NCBI GenBank assembly: GCA_964426135.1
Contig: CAYRPN010000165.1
Span: 1 to 11,141 of the forward strand
Length of the DNA: 11,141 nucleotides
Direction of reading: 5' to 3'
DNA from: CAYRPN01 sp964426135
Lineage (GTDB): Bacteria; Planctomycetota; Phycisphaerae; Phycisphaerales; Phycisphaeraceae
A program made the translations under genes and the position numbers. The notes under the pieces are model-generated. The model had not been told where the DNA came from and ran no database searches. It saw nothing but the letters and a program-made list of their open reading frames with translations. Below, in pieces: positions 5,241 to 11,050 of the stretch (position 1 is the first letter of the stretch; each line of letters begins with the position of its first letter).

Positions 5241-6719
5241 ATGATGCGGGTCTTCCTCCATTTGAAGGTCATGCGCTTGCGAACGGTTCGGTTGTTCATC
5301 TGGATTCTGGCTGCGTGCGTCAGTGCCGGGGCGGCTCAAACCGCCGCGGCCCAGGGCGATGCCGCAACGATTCAGCGTCAGATCGACGCCGCCTCGCCCG
5401 GCAGCGTCATCGATCTGCCCGATGGCACCGTGCAGCTCGATGCGCCCCTGCGCATCAAGGCTGTGGGCACCGAGGAGAAGCCGATCACCATCCGCGCCCG
5501 CAACCGCGGCAAGACCACGATCGCCGGCAAAGCGGGCTTTGAACTCACCGGCGCCAGCCACGTGCTGATTGAAGGTTTCACCTTCACCCACGACAACATT
5601 CATCCCGCGGTGCGCCTCGTCGATTGCAGCCACGTGCGTGTCAGCCGCAACGTGTTCCGCCTCACAGGAACCACCTCGCCCAGGCAGAACTGGATCCACA
5701 TCACCGGCGGCAAGAGCGGGCAGAACCGCATCGACCGCAACCTCTTCGAAGATCTCGCCACGCCCGGCGCGTTCATCGCCATCGACGGCAGCGAGCAGGC
5801 GCCGTACCAGATCAGCAAGGGCGATCACATCGAGTACAACCATTTCAGGAACATCCCCAAGAAGGCCGGCGGCGCCCGGGCCTTGCGCCTGGGCTGGACC
5901 AAGCTCGCCGGCAGCACCGGGCAGACGATTGTGGAGTTCAACCTCTTCGACGCGTGCCTCGGCGATGATGAACTGATCAGCGTGCGAAGCAGCGGCCAGA
6001 TCATCCGCTACAACACTTTCCTCAACTGCAACGGCTGCGTCACGCTTCGCGCCGGCAATGACAACAGCCTCGAGGGCAACTTCTTCTTCGGCGAGAACAA
6101 GCCTGGCACCGCAGGCGTCCGCCTGCATGGCAGCGGCGCCAAGGTCTTCAACAACTACTTCGAAGGCATGGCGCTGCCCGCGCTGATCCTTTCCAATGGC
6201 CAGAACAAACCCGCCAACGGTGAAGTGCCCCGGCCCGCGCCCACCAAATCGACCATCGTCTTCAACACCTGGGTCAACTGTCTCGGCGGAGCATTGGAGA
6301 TCGGCGCCGACAACGGCGGCGCCTGGCCCGATGCGCCCACCGAATGCGTCGCGGCGAACAACATCGTCATCGGCTACGGCGACGAGCTGATCCGCGTCAA
6401 AGGCAAGGCCGACGGCGTCAAATGGGCAGGCAACATCATGTATCACGCCGTCGCCAAGGAGAAAGTCGGCGTCGCCGTCAGCAACGCCGAGATTCTCGTC
6501 ACCTTCCCCAAGCTCCGACTCGAAGGCGGCATCTGGCGCCTCGCCACCGGAAGCCCCGCCATCGATGCCGCCGCCGAGGGCGAGTACGACTTCGTCATCA
6601 CCGACATCGACGGCCAGCCGCGATCCAAGAAGAAAGATGTCGGCTCCGATGAAGCCAATCCCATCATCGTCAAGCACAAACCGCTGACCGGGATGGATGT
6701 CGGGGTGGAGGCGCAGTAG
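5241..6719 (+). CDS. Secreted PL6-family polysaccharide lyase homologue (chondroitinase B/alginate lyase type), altered active site
   Basis: A 492-residue right-handed beta-helix protein of polysaccharide lyase family 6. The first 39 residues include a signal peptide (RLRTVRLFIWILAACVSAGA, cleavage near AAAQG). Starting at the in-frame ATG 5271 would give a more usual n-region. Family blocks are IDLPDGT (57-63), LIEGFTF (109-115), QNWIHITGGKSGQNRIDRN (149-167), GARALRLG (211-218), DDELISVRSSGQIIRYNTF (242-260) and VTLRAGN (267-273). Family members normally show NGGE.IRIG, E.EIIS.KS and L.LRHG. Here the Asn and Glu of the first, the first Glu and the Lys of the second, and the His of the third are replaced (Ala209, Ala212, Asp242, Arg249, Ala271). 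Glu244 and Arg270 remain. Calcium-assisted cleavage may be changed or lost. Length is normal for a one-domain PL6. No Shine-Dalgarno sequence at 5241. GAAGG lies just before 5271. Confidence 0.85.
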   Translation: MMRVFLHLKVMRLRTVRLFIWILAACVSAGAAQTAAAQGDAATIQRQIDAASPGSVIDLPDGTVQLDAPLRIKAVGTEEKPITIRARNRGKTTIAGKAGFELTGASHVLIEGFTFTHDNIHPAVRLVDCSHVRVSRNVFRLTGTTSPRQNWIHITGGKSGQNRIDRNLFEDLATPGAFIAIDGSEQAPYQISKGDHIEYNHFRNIPKKAGGARALRLGWTKLAGSTGQTIVEFNLFDACLGDDELISVRSSGQIIRYNTFLNCNGCVTLRAGNDNSLEGNFFFGENKPGTAGVRLHGSGAKVFNNYFEGMALPALILSNGQNKPANGEVPRPAPTKSTIVFNTWVNCLGGALEIGADNGGAWPDAPTECVAANNIVIGYGDELIRVKGKADGVKWAGNIMYHAVAKEKVGVAVSNAEILVTFPKLRLEGGIWRLATGSPAIDAAAEGEYDFVITDIDGQPRSKKKDVGSDEANPIIVKHKPLTGMDVGVEAQ

Positions 6720-6746
6720 CGGAAGTCTTGGGATTGAAAATTGAAA

Positions 6747-6776
6747 ATTGCAAATTGAAAATTTTCAATTTGCAAT
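6747..6776. terminator. 30-bp perfect AT-rich palindrome between convergent genes, possible two-way terminator
   Basis: Centred between 6761 and 6762, 15 bases on each side pair perfectly (TTGCAAATTGAAAA with its complement). ATTGAAAATTGAAAATTG just upstream repeats the same 8-base unit. It lies in the 71 bases between the convergent stops of the PL6 gene (6719) and pfp (6791). The arms supply A and T runs in both directions, but the stem has few GC pairs. Similar AATTGAAAATTGCAAATTG tracts occur as interspersed repeats in related genomes, from general knowledge, so it may be a repeat with terminator function as a by-product. Confidence 0.55.
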
Positions 6777-6790
6777 CCTGCCTTACCACC

Positions 6791-8017
6791 TCAAATCGCC
6801 GAGCCCACCTTCACCGCACGCAGCAGTTCCACCGCAGGCAGCTTGCCCACGATCGGCCCCAGGTAGTCGCGGAAGGTGTCGTCGATGTTGTTGTCGTCCA
6901 CGATGTACTTGCGCTCCAGCGTGCGCGTCTTGCCCGCCACGTCGCTCAGGTTGATGCGCTTGTATTCCACCTTGTACAGATCGCCGGGCTTGCGTTGGAT
7001 CGCCACCGAGCCGTCGATGTTGCCCGACAGCGCCAGTTCCGCCGCCTTGCGTCCCACCTCGCGGGCCTCCTCCGCATCGGTCGGCGATACGCAGCCGGCA
7101 AAGCAGCGCTGGGCGTAGCCGAAGGTGTCGCTGCGCACGCGCTTGATGCCCAGGTTCTTCTTGATGTGGATGCCCAGGAAATCGCCCAGGGCGCCCGAGC
7201 CGGACAGCGACACGTTGCCGTGCGCGTCGCGCTCGACCTGATGTCCCTGCGCCTCGGCTAACCGGGCCGCGATCGGCGTGTGGTTCGCGTCTTCGATGCC
7301 TTCGCTCGCCGCGATCAGGCAGCGCCCGTGCTTCTTGTAGATGCGATCGACATCCGCCAGGAACTTCATCTCGTCGAACGCCACTTCCGGCACATAGATC
7401 AGGTGCGGGCCGTCCTCCGGATTCTGCCGCGCCATCACGCTGGCGGCGGTGAGGAATCCGGCGTGCCGGCCCATGATGACGTTGATCTTGATGCCCGGCA
7501 GCGAGCGGTTGTCCAGGTTGTCGCCGATGAACGCACACGACACGTATCGCGCCGCCGATCCATAGCCGGGCGTGTGGTCGTTGTGCACCAGATCGTTGTC
7601 GATCGTCTTGGGCACGTGGAAGCAGCGCAGTTCGTAGCCGTTCTTCTTCGCCAGATCGTTCACGATCCTGCAGGTGTCGCTGCTGTCGTTGCCGCCGATG
7701 TAGAAAAAGTACCGGACGTTCTGCTTCTCGAACGCCTCGAAAATCTTCTTGCAGTATTCCGCATCGGGCTTGTCCCGGCTCGATCCCAGCGCGGCCGAGG
7801 GCGTCTCCGCGATGCGGTTGAGGCGATCCTGCGGAATGTCCTGCAGTTCGATGAACTGCCCGTTCACGATGCCGCGCACGGCATGCACCGCGCCCAGAAT
7901 CTTGTCGATGCCTTCCTTGCCGCGCAGCGTCTCCACGACGCCGACGAGGGATTGATTGATGACGACGGTGGGTCCGCCGGACTGTCCGATGACGACGTTG
8001 CCTTTGATCATGCTCAT
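6791..8017 (-). CDS. pfp: 6-phosphofructokinase, pyrophosphate-dependent type (PPi:fructose-6-phosphate 1-phosphotransferase)
   Basis: A 408-residue cytoplasmic enzyme of glycolysis that interconverts fructose 6-phosphate and fructose 1,6-bisphosphate. Motifs are GQSGGPT (11-17) for the phosphate donor loop, IGGNDSSDT (107-115), PKTIDND (136-142) with Asp140 as likely catalytic base, MGRHAG (182-187) and the sugar-phosphate segment ASEG (237-240). In this superfamily an Asp at position 111 and a Lys at position 137 go with pyrophosphate use, whereas ATP enzymes have Gly at both. Both residues here point to PPi. Asn110 stands where Asp is usual in GGDD, a variant I recall from other PPi-type members. 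The start at 8017 is fixed by GAGGTG six bases upstream. An open frame continues upstream but lies in the leader. The gene converges on the PL6 gene. Confidence 0.9.
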   Translation of the reverse strand: MSMIKGNVVIGQSGGPTVVINQSLVGVVETLRGKEGIDKILGAVHAVRGIVNGQFIELQDIPQDRLNRIAETPSAALGSSRDKPDAEYCKKIFEAFEKQNVRYFFYIGGNDSSDTCRIVNDLAKKNGYELRCFHVPKTIDNDLVHNDHTPGYGSAARYVSCAFIGDNLDNRSLPGIKINVIMGRHAGFLTAASVMARQNPEDGPHLIYVPEVAFDEMKFLADVDRIYKKHGRCLIAASEGIEDANHTPIAARLAEAQGHQVERDAHGNVSLSGSGALGDFLGIHIKKNLGIKRVRSDTFGYAQRCFAGCVSPTDAEEAREVGRKAAELALSGNIDGSVAIQRKPGDLYKVEYKRINLSDVAGKTRTLERKYIVDDNNIDDTFRDYLGPIVGKLPAVELLRAVKVGSAI

Positions 8018-8161
8018 GGTGTTCACCTCATGTGAGGGGTGTTGTCGTTTGAAAAACGGTTGGGTTTCGCGGCCGCATCGAAGCCCCGGCGAGCCGGGCA
8101 TTTCATGCCCGCAATCAACGTGGCCGCGCGAAGAATCGAGCGAGCACACCGAGGCGGCGGC

Positions 8162-8189
8162 ATTGTAGGGCAAGGTTCCCGCCACGCAA
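8162..8189 (-). promoter_or_regulatory. Candidate proximal promoter of pfp (TTGCGT-N16-TACAAT)
   Basis: On the minus strand TTGCGT (8189-8184) and TACAAT (8167-8162) are 16 bases apart, and the -10 continues as TACAATGCC, matching the TAYMATGC pattern. It would start transcription about 140 bases before the pfp ATG. Confidence 0.35.
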
Positions 8190-8207
8190 CGGCCCGGCCC
8201 AGCCCGA

Positions 8208-8335
8208 CGAAAAAGTGGCCGGCCACAGGCCCCCACCCCCTCGTTCTCCAGCGCAATCCTCTGGTAAACAGGGAGATACGATTTGACTGCCAAAAAGGTA
8301 GGACACTTTGCGGCCACTTTGCGGCCACTTTTTCT
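8208..8335. repeat. Inverted and tandem GGCCACTTT repeats, possible remnant of IS21-type ends
   Basis: GAAAAAGTGGCCG (8209-8221) and CGGCCACTTTTTC (8322-8334) are perfect 13-base inverted repeats. The right side also holds two tandem copies of ACTTTGCGGCC (8305-8315, 8316-8326) followed by ACTTTTTC. The left copy runs into the palindrome GTGGCCGGCCAC (8215-8226). Several short tandem GGCCACTTT-type repeats at an end are characteristic of IS21-family elements, from general knowledge. No transposase gene lies between, so this would be a decayed remnant or a small derived element inside the pfp leader. Confidence 0.4.
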
Positions 8336-8433
8336 GGACGCGCGCACGCCGGTCGCGCTCTGCGAGTGGATCGTGTGGAGACCGCGCAATGAATAGGCCG
8401 CCCCGGATGGATCGGTGCGAGACATGGAAAGGC

Positions 8434-8462
8434 ATGATAGCATACTTTGACCGAACACACAA
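8434..8462 (-). promoter_or_regulatory. Candidate distal promoter of pfp (TTGTGT-N17-TATCAT)
   Basis: On the minus strand TTGTGT (8462-8457), a 17-base spacer and TATCAT (8439-8434) followed by GCC. An overlapping alternative is TTGACC (8468-8463), 18 bases and TATGCT (8444-8439). Both direct transcription toward pfp. This is the best promoter match in the 790-base divergent region. Confidence 0.5.
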
Positions 8463-8492
8463 GGTCAATCGGGTATGGTGTGTTGCGGGGTG

Positions 8493-8695
8493 TGCCAAAT
8501 GGTTCGAGGCTTGATTCCCTCTCCGTTCCAGGGAGAAGCTGGCCGAGTCTCCGGGGGACGAGGCCGGGTGAGGGCGTTGGACGCACGCCGTGCAACGGGA
8601 CGTCCGTTGTAGACCAGCCCTCACCCCAGCCCTCTCCCGTCCCCCGGTGAGGGAGAGGGGGCCGGACATCGCTCCCCGGATATTTTGGCAGACCC
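8493..8695. repeat. Inverted doublet C of the CCCTCTCCC-type repeat (REPIN-like), sharing an end with element B
   Basis: The left half (about 8515-8577) holds ATTCCCTCTCCGTTCCAGGG and GCCGGGTGAGGGCG. The right half (8617-8665) holds CCCTCACCCCAGCCCTCTCC and GGTGAGGGAGAGGGGGCCGG. The right end, read on the minus strand (8694-8673), is GGGTCTGCCAAAATATCCGG then GG. It matches the end of element B at all but a few positions. TGCCAAAT at 8493-8500 is a short counterpart on the left. The left half is more degenerate. The element lies between the pfp promoter and the pseudopilin gene. Confidence 0.7.
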
Positions 8696-8806
8696 TCGTC
8701 TCGCGCCCTCACAAAGCCTCTTGCAATGCGCGACCCATCTGATAGCGTAATCGCATCTCTGTACACCGCTTTCTGTGGTGTGGTTGGATGCGTTGAGGGG
8801 TCTCCT

Positions 8807-9427
8807 ATGGCCGGACCGACATATCGCCCATCAAGAGGTTTTACCCTCGTGGAAATGCTCGTGGTTGTCGCGTTGATCGCGCTGATCATCAGCATTCTGT
8901 TGCCGACCCTGGGCCGGGTCCGCGAGAACACTCGGCGGACGGTTTGCGGGACGCGGCTCAACCAGATCGGCGCCGCGATCGGTTCGTACCGCGTGGACTG
9001 GAGCCGGTCCTTCGGCCTGATGGAATACACCAACAACGCCATCGTCGACGTGAACGACAACATGTTCGCGCTTGCGTCGCGCGTGCCGAGCCTCGAATCC
9101 TTCGTCTGCCCCAGCACGAAGAACTTCCTGTCCTCGGCCGCCAGTCTGCGTATTCGGCCCACCAGCACCACGGGTGATTTCAGCAGCTACGAATCCTATG
9201 GCCACTTCGACGTGCCCTTCGTCAACAAGACGCCTATCAACTGCAAGGGCAAGGAGTCGCGCGTCTGGCTTGTCTATGACATGGACAACCCTGACATCAA
9301 CCACCATCTGAACAAGCACGACCCGCACGGCCCCGATGGCGGCAACGTGCTCTACGCGGACCTCCGCGTGCGCTGGGTCGATGGTTCGATCTGGGAGCCA
9401 TCGCGCGCCGCGGCGCAGGTGCGGTGA
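8807..9427 (+). CDS. Type II secretion/pilus-like pseudopilin (prepilin-type N-terminal methylation domain)
   Basis: A 206-residue protein with a class III prepilin leader: RPSRG|FTLVE, cleaved by prepilin peptidase after Gly11, with Phe at +1 and Glu at +5 (Glu16). One hydrophobic helix follows (about 17-34). C47-G-T-R-L-N-Q-I-G is the planctomycete CxxNLxQIG signature, and GGNVLYADLRVRWVDGS near the C-terminus matches the usual GGNVLFADGHVxWV end. Such proteins are numerous per genome and their assembly role is mostly unknown. The ATG at 8807 is chosen over an upstream in-frame Met (8726) because GAGGGG lies six bases before it and a leader of 11 residues is normal. No other secretion gene is nearby, so it is an orphan copy. 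The next gene starts 222 bases downstream. Confidence 0.9.
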   Translation: MAGPTYRPSRGFTLVEMLVVVALIALIISILLPTLGRVRENTRRTVCGTRLNQIGAAIGSYRVDWSRSFGLMEYTNNAIVDVNDNMFALASRVPSLESFVCPSTKNFLSSAASLRIRPTSTTGDFSSYESYGHFDVPFVNKTPINCKGKESRVWLVYDMDNPDINHHLNKHDPHGPDGGNVLYADLRVRWVDGSIWEPSRAAAQVR

Positions 9428-9627
9428 AGGGCGACCACGGGCGACCGCATCAGTTGGGGACCCCGACTGCTCCCACTCGATCAATCGATCACAGGCAGGA
9501 CATCTCGGCCGCACGCCGGTTCTGGGCAGGCGATCCTGGGCGCATGGGCAGGGCCTTGGCCGCGACAGGTTGCAAGCTTCGAGCCGATGGGCTCTTTGAC
9601 TCCGGCGCTTCGATCCCGATCATGGTC

Positions 9628-9644
9628 GGCTCCACTGTGGAGCC
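9628..9644 (+). promoter_or_regulatory. Hairpin enclosing the ribosome binding site of the HPS-like gene
   Basis: GGCTCC (9628-9633) pairs with GGAGCC (9639-9644) around ACTGT. The 3' arm contains GGAG (9639-9642), which lies seven bases before the TTG start at 9650 and is the only good Shine-Dalgarno sequence there. Folding would hide it from the ribosome. The stem is short but all GC-rich, and its role is inference. Confidence 0.4.
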
Positions 9645-9649
9645 ACCCC

Positions 9650-10360
9650 TTGACCCCCATCGTTCAAATCTCCCTCGACATCACCAACATCCCCGAAGCT
9701 CTTTCGACCGCGGAGCTGGCGATGCGCGCCGGCGTGGACTGGCTCGAGGCCGGCACGCCGCTGATCATTGCCGAGGGCATGCATGGCGTGCGGGCGCTGC
9801 GGCAGCGTTTCCCGAAAACGCCCATCGTCGCCGACCTGAAGACGATGGACGGCGGCTGGCTGGAGGCCAAGCTCATGGCCGAGGCGGGCGCCGACCTCGT
9901 CGTGGTCATGGGGCAGGCGCACGAGGAAGTGATCCGGTGCGTGGTCAAGGCGGGCAAGGACTTCAACATCAAGGTGATGGGCGACAACATGTTCGCCGCC
10001 GACATGGTCGCGGCTGCGAAACGCCTTGAGGATTTAGGCTGCGACTACATCGTGCATCACATCGGCTACGACGAGCGCCGCGGCATCGCCGCGCGGGGCC
10101 TGCGGATGCCCAGCCCGCTCGATCAGCTTCGCGAGGTGGTGCAGGCGGTGAGCATTCCGGTGCAGGCGGTGGGCGGGCTGAGCATCGAGCAGGCGATCGA
10201 CACGCCGCGCTACGGCGCCCCGCTGGTGGTGTTGGGCGCGCCGCTGATGATCGACGCGGAATCTTTCAAGACGGCGGCGGGCGACGTGGAAGGGGCGCTG
10301 CGGAAAATCTGCGAGAAGGTGCATGGGTTTGGAGATGTGAAGGTGGGAAAGCAGCGATGA
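9650..10360 (+). CDS. 3-hexulose-6-phosphate synthase-like / OMP decarboxylase superfamily (HUMPS) enzyme
   Basis: A 236-residue TIM-barrel enzyme of the orotidine-monophosphate decarboxylase superfamily, closest by eye to 3-hexulose-6-phosphate synthase and 3-keto-L-gulonate-6-phosphate decarboxylase. Numbered from the TTG start: Asp10 in ISLD, Glu33 in WLEAG, the metal and catalytic block ADLKTMDGG with Asp62, Lys64 and Asp67, HHIGYDERRG at 136-145, and the phosphate-binding QAVGGLS (172-178) and VLGAPLM (194-200). HPS condenses formaldehyde with ribulose 5-phosphate; the decarboxylase acts on a sugar-acid phosphate. DLKTMD favours HPS, but no 6-phospho-3-hexuloisomerase gene is present here. 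The frame is open from ATG 9587, yet the fold begins at PIVQISLD, and TTG 9650 has GGAG seven bases upstream. The stop overlaps the methyltransferase start (ATGA). Confidence 0.8.
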   Translation: MTPIVQISLDITNIPEALSTAELAMRAGVDWLEAGTPLIIAEGMHGVRALRQRFPKTPIVADLKTMDGGWLEAKLMAEAGADLVVVMGQAHEEVIRCVVKAGKDFNIKVMGDNMFAADMVAAAKRLEDLGCDYIVHHIGYDERRGIAARGLRMPSPLDQLREVVQAVSIPVQAVGGLSIEQAIDTPRYGAPLVVLGAPLMIDAESFKTAAGDVEGALRKICEKVHGFGDVKVGKQR

Positions 10361-10860
10361 GCAAAGTCAGAACGAAAAGAGGATATCGGTTCGTGAAGGA
10401 ACTGGGCGGCGCTGTTCGCCGGGAGACGGTCAGCGCGACGGCGTTGGTGTTGGTGGAGCGAAAACTGGTGAAGGGCCGCACGCTCGATTACGGCTGCGGC
10501 TTCGGCTTCGATGCGGATCACTTCGGGTGGGAGGCTTTCGATCCGTACTACCGGCAAAACAATCCGGTGGGCGTATTCGACACGATCATCTGCAACCACG
10601 TTGCGAACATGCTCACCCGGGCGAGCCGCGCGGCGTTGTTCGAGGAAATCGAACGCCTGCTGGCTGCAAGGGGGAATGCTTACATTTCCGTCACTCGGAA
10701 GATTCCTGAAATCGGAAAGGCGGGCATTCGCCAGCGGATTCAGAACTACGTCGTGTTGTCCCTGCCCTCGCTCCACCGCGACGACGACATGGAAATCTAC
10801 CGCCTGGCCAAGGGACAGGCGTTTGAGGATCTGACGACCGAGTTTGAACATCGCATGTGA
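10357..10860 (+). CDS. Small class I SAM-dependent methyltransferase
   Basis: A 167-residue protein with a compact Rossmann methyltransferase core. Motif I is TLDYGCGFGFDADHFG (42-57), which binds S-adenosylmethionine. Motif II is WEAFDPYY (58-65), where Asp62 should hold the ribose. Motif IV is FDTIICNHVANML (74-86), and RLLAARGNAYISV (100-112) is the following strand. The N-terminal part (RGYRFVKELGGAVRRETVSA) and the late NYVVLSLPS segment recur in a group of short methyltransferases I recall from planctomycetes and phages, whose substrate is unknown to me. The ATG overlaps the TGA of the HPS-like gene by ATGA, so translation is probably coupled and the two proteins may act in one pathway. 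No target-recognition domain is seen. A hairpin follows the stop at 10888. Confidence 0.75.
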   Translation: MSKVRTKRGYRFVKELGGAVRRETVSATALVLVERKLVKGRTLDYGCGFGFDADHFGWEAFDPYYRQNNPVGVFDTIICNHVANMLTRASRAALFEEIERLLAARGNAYISVTRKIPEIGKAGIRQRIQNYVVLSLPSLHRDDDMEIYRLAKGQAFEDLTTEFEHRM

Positions 10861-10887
10861 GTCGCCGGTGAGTGCGGGCTCCATTTT

Positions 10888-10907
10888 CCGCGAAGCCTCC
10901 TTCGCGG
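10888..10907. terminator. Hairpin after the methyltransferase gene, possible terminator
   Basis: CCGCGAAG (10888-10895) pairs perfectly with CTTCGCGG (10900-10907) around a CCTC loop, 27 bases after the stop codon. Placement suits the end of the two-gene unit. No T run follows, so a standard intrinsic terminator is not proven. The rest of 10861-11141 holds no credible gene. Confidence 0.45.
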
Positions 10908-11019
10908 GCCAAGCCATCGCCGTTTGCGGATTTTGCTGGTCGCCGGCGCATTGAGAAGCGTGGCGCACATTTCGCACCAGGGCATTTCAGTTCTCGCGAA
11001 ACTGGGTGCGACTCCAGAA

Positions 11020-11050
11020 ACCACAAAGGACACGAAGGCACGAAGGACAG
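11020..11050. repeat. Short imperfect tandem repeat (GGACACGAA/GGCACGAA type)
   Basis: The stretch reads as repeats of an 8-9-base unit: AAAGGACACG, AAGGCACG, AAGGACAG. ACCACAAAGGACACGAAGG-like tracts are frequent interspersed repeats in planctomycete and verrucomicrobial genomes, from general knowledge. It lies in non-coding DNA at the right end of the window. Confidence 0.5.

Larger units (their letters stand above)
8018..8428 (-). promoter_or_regulatory. Long putative 5' leader of pfp with two mutually exclusive hairpins
   Basis: No gene is credible here. If transcription starts from the box near 8434, the pfp mRNA carries about 410 bases before its ATG. About 70 bases before the ATG two hairpins share bases 8096-8098: CCCGG/CCGGG (8085-8089 with 8094-8098) and GGGCAT/ATGCCC (8096-8101 with 8105-8110). 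Only one can form at a time. A nearer promoter at 8162-8189 would leave a leader of about 140 bases that still holds both hairpins. I do not recognise any known riboswitch class. Confidence 0.35.

Noticed and set aside
5124..6677. Long open frame on the minus strand (about 517 codons) across the PL6 gene
   Set aside because: It mirrors the PL6 gene, is highly Asp/Val/Ala-rich and has no recognisable domain. The plus strand has a signal peptide and family motifs. High GC content produces such antisense frames.
8305..8334. Tandem GCGGCCACTTT units as a CRISPR array
   Set aside because: Only two adjacent 11-base copies without spacers. It is not an array.
8018..8458. N-terminal extension of pfp by 147 residues
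   Set aside because: Family homology begins at MSMIKGN, a strong GAGGTG precedes that ATG, and the extension is formed of repeat sequence.
8721..8748. TTGCAA-N16-TAGCGT as a promoter for the pseudopilin
   Set aside because: The -10 matches only three of six consensus bases and lacks the TAYMATGC pattern, too weak to list as a feature.
8023..9171. Long minus-strand frame (382 codons) over the pfp leader and pseudopilin
   Set aside because: It crosses repeats, promoter regions and the antisense of the pseudopilin, with low-complexity Arg/Pro/Ser composition and no domain.
9424..10029. Plus-strand frame starting with a GTG overlapping the pseudopilin stop
   Set aside because: Its second half is the HPS-like gene in the wrong frame and its first half has no recognisable features. 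The region 9428-9649 is better read as intergenic.
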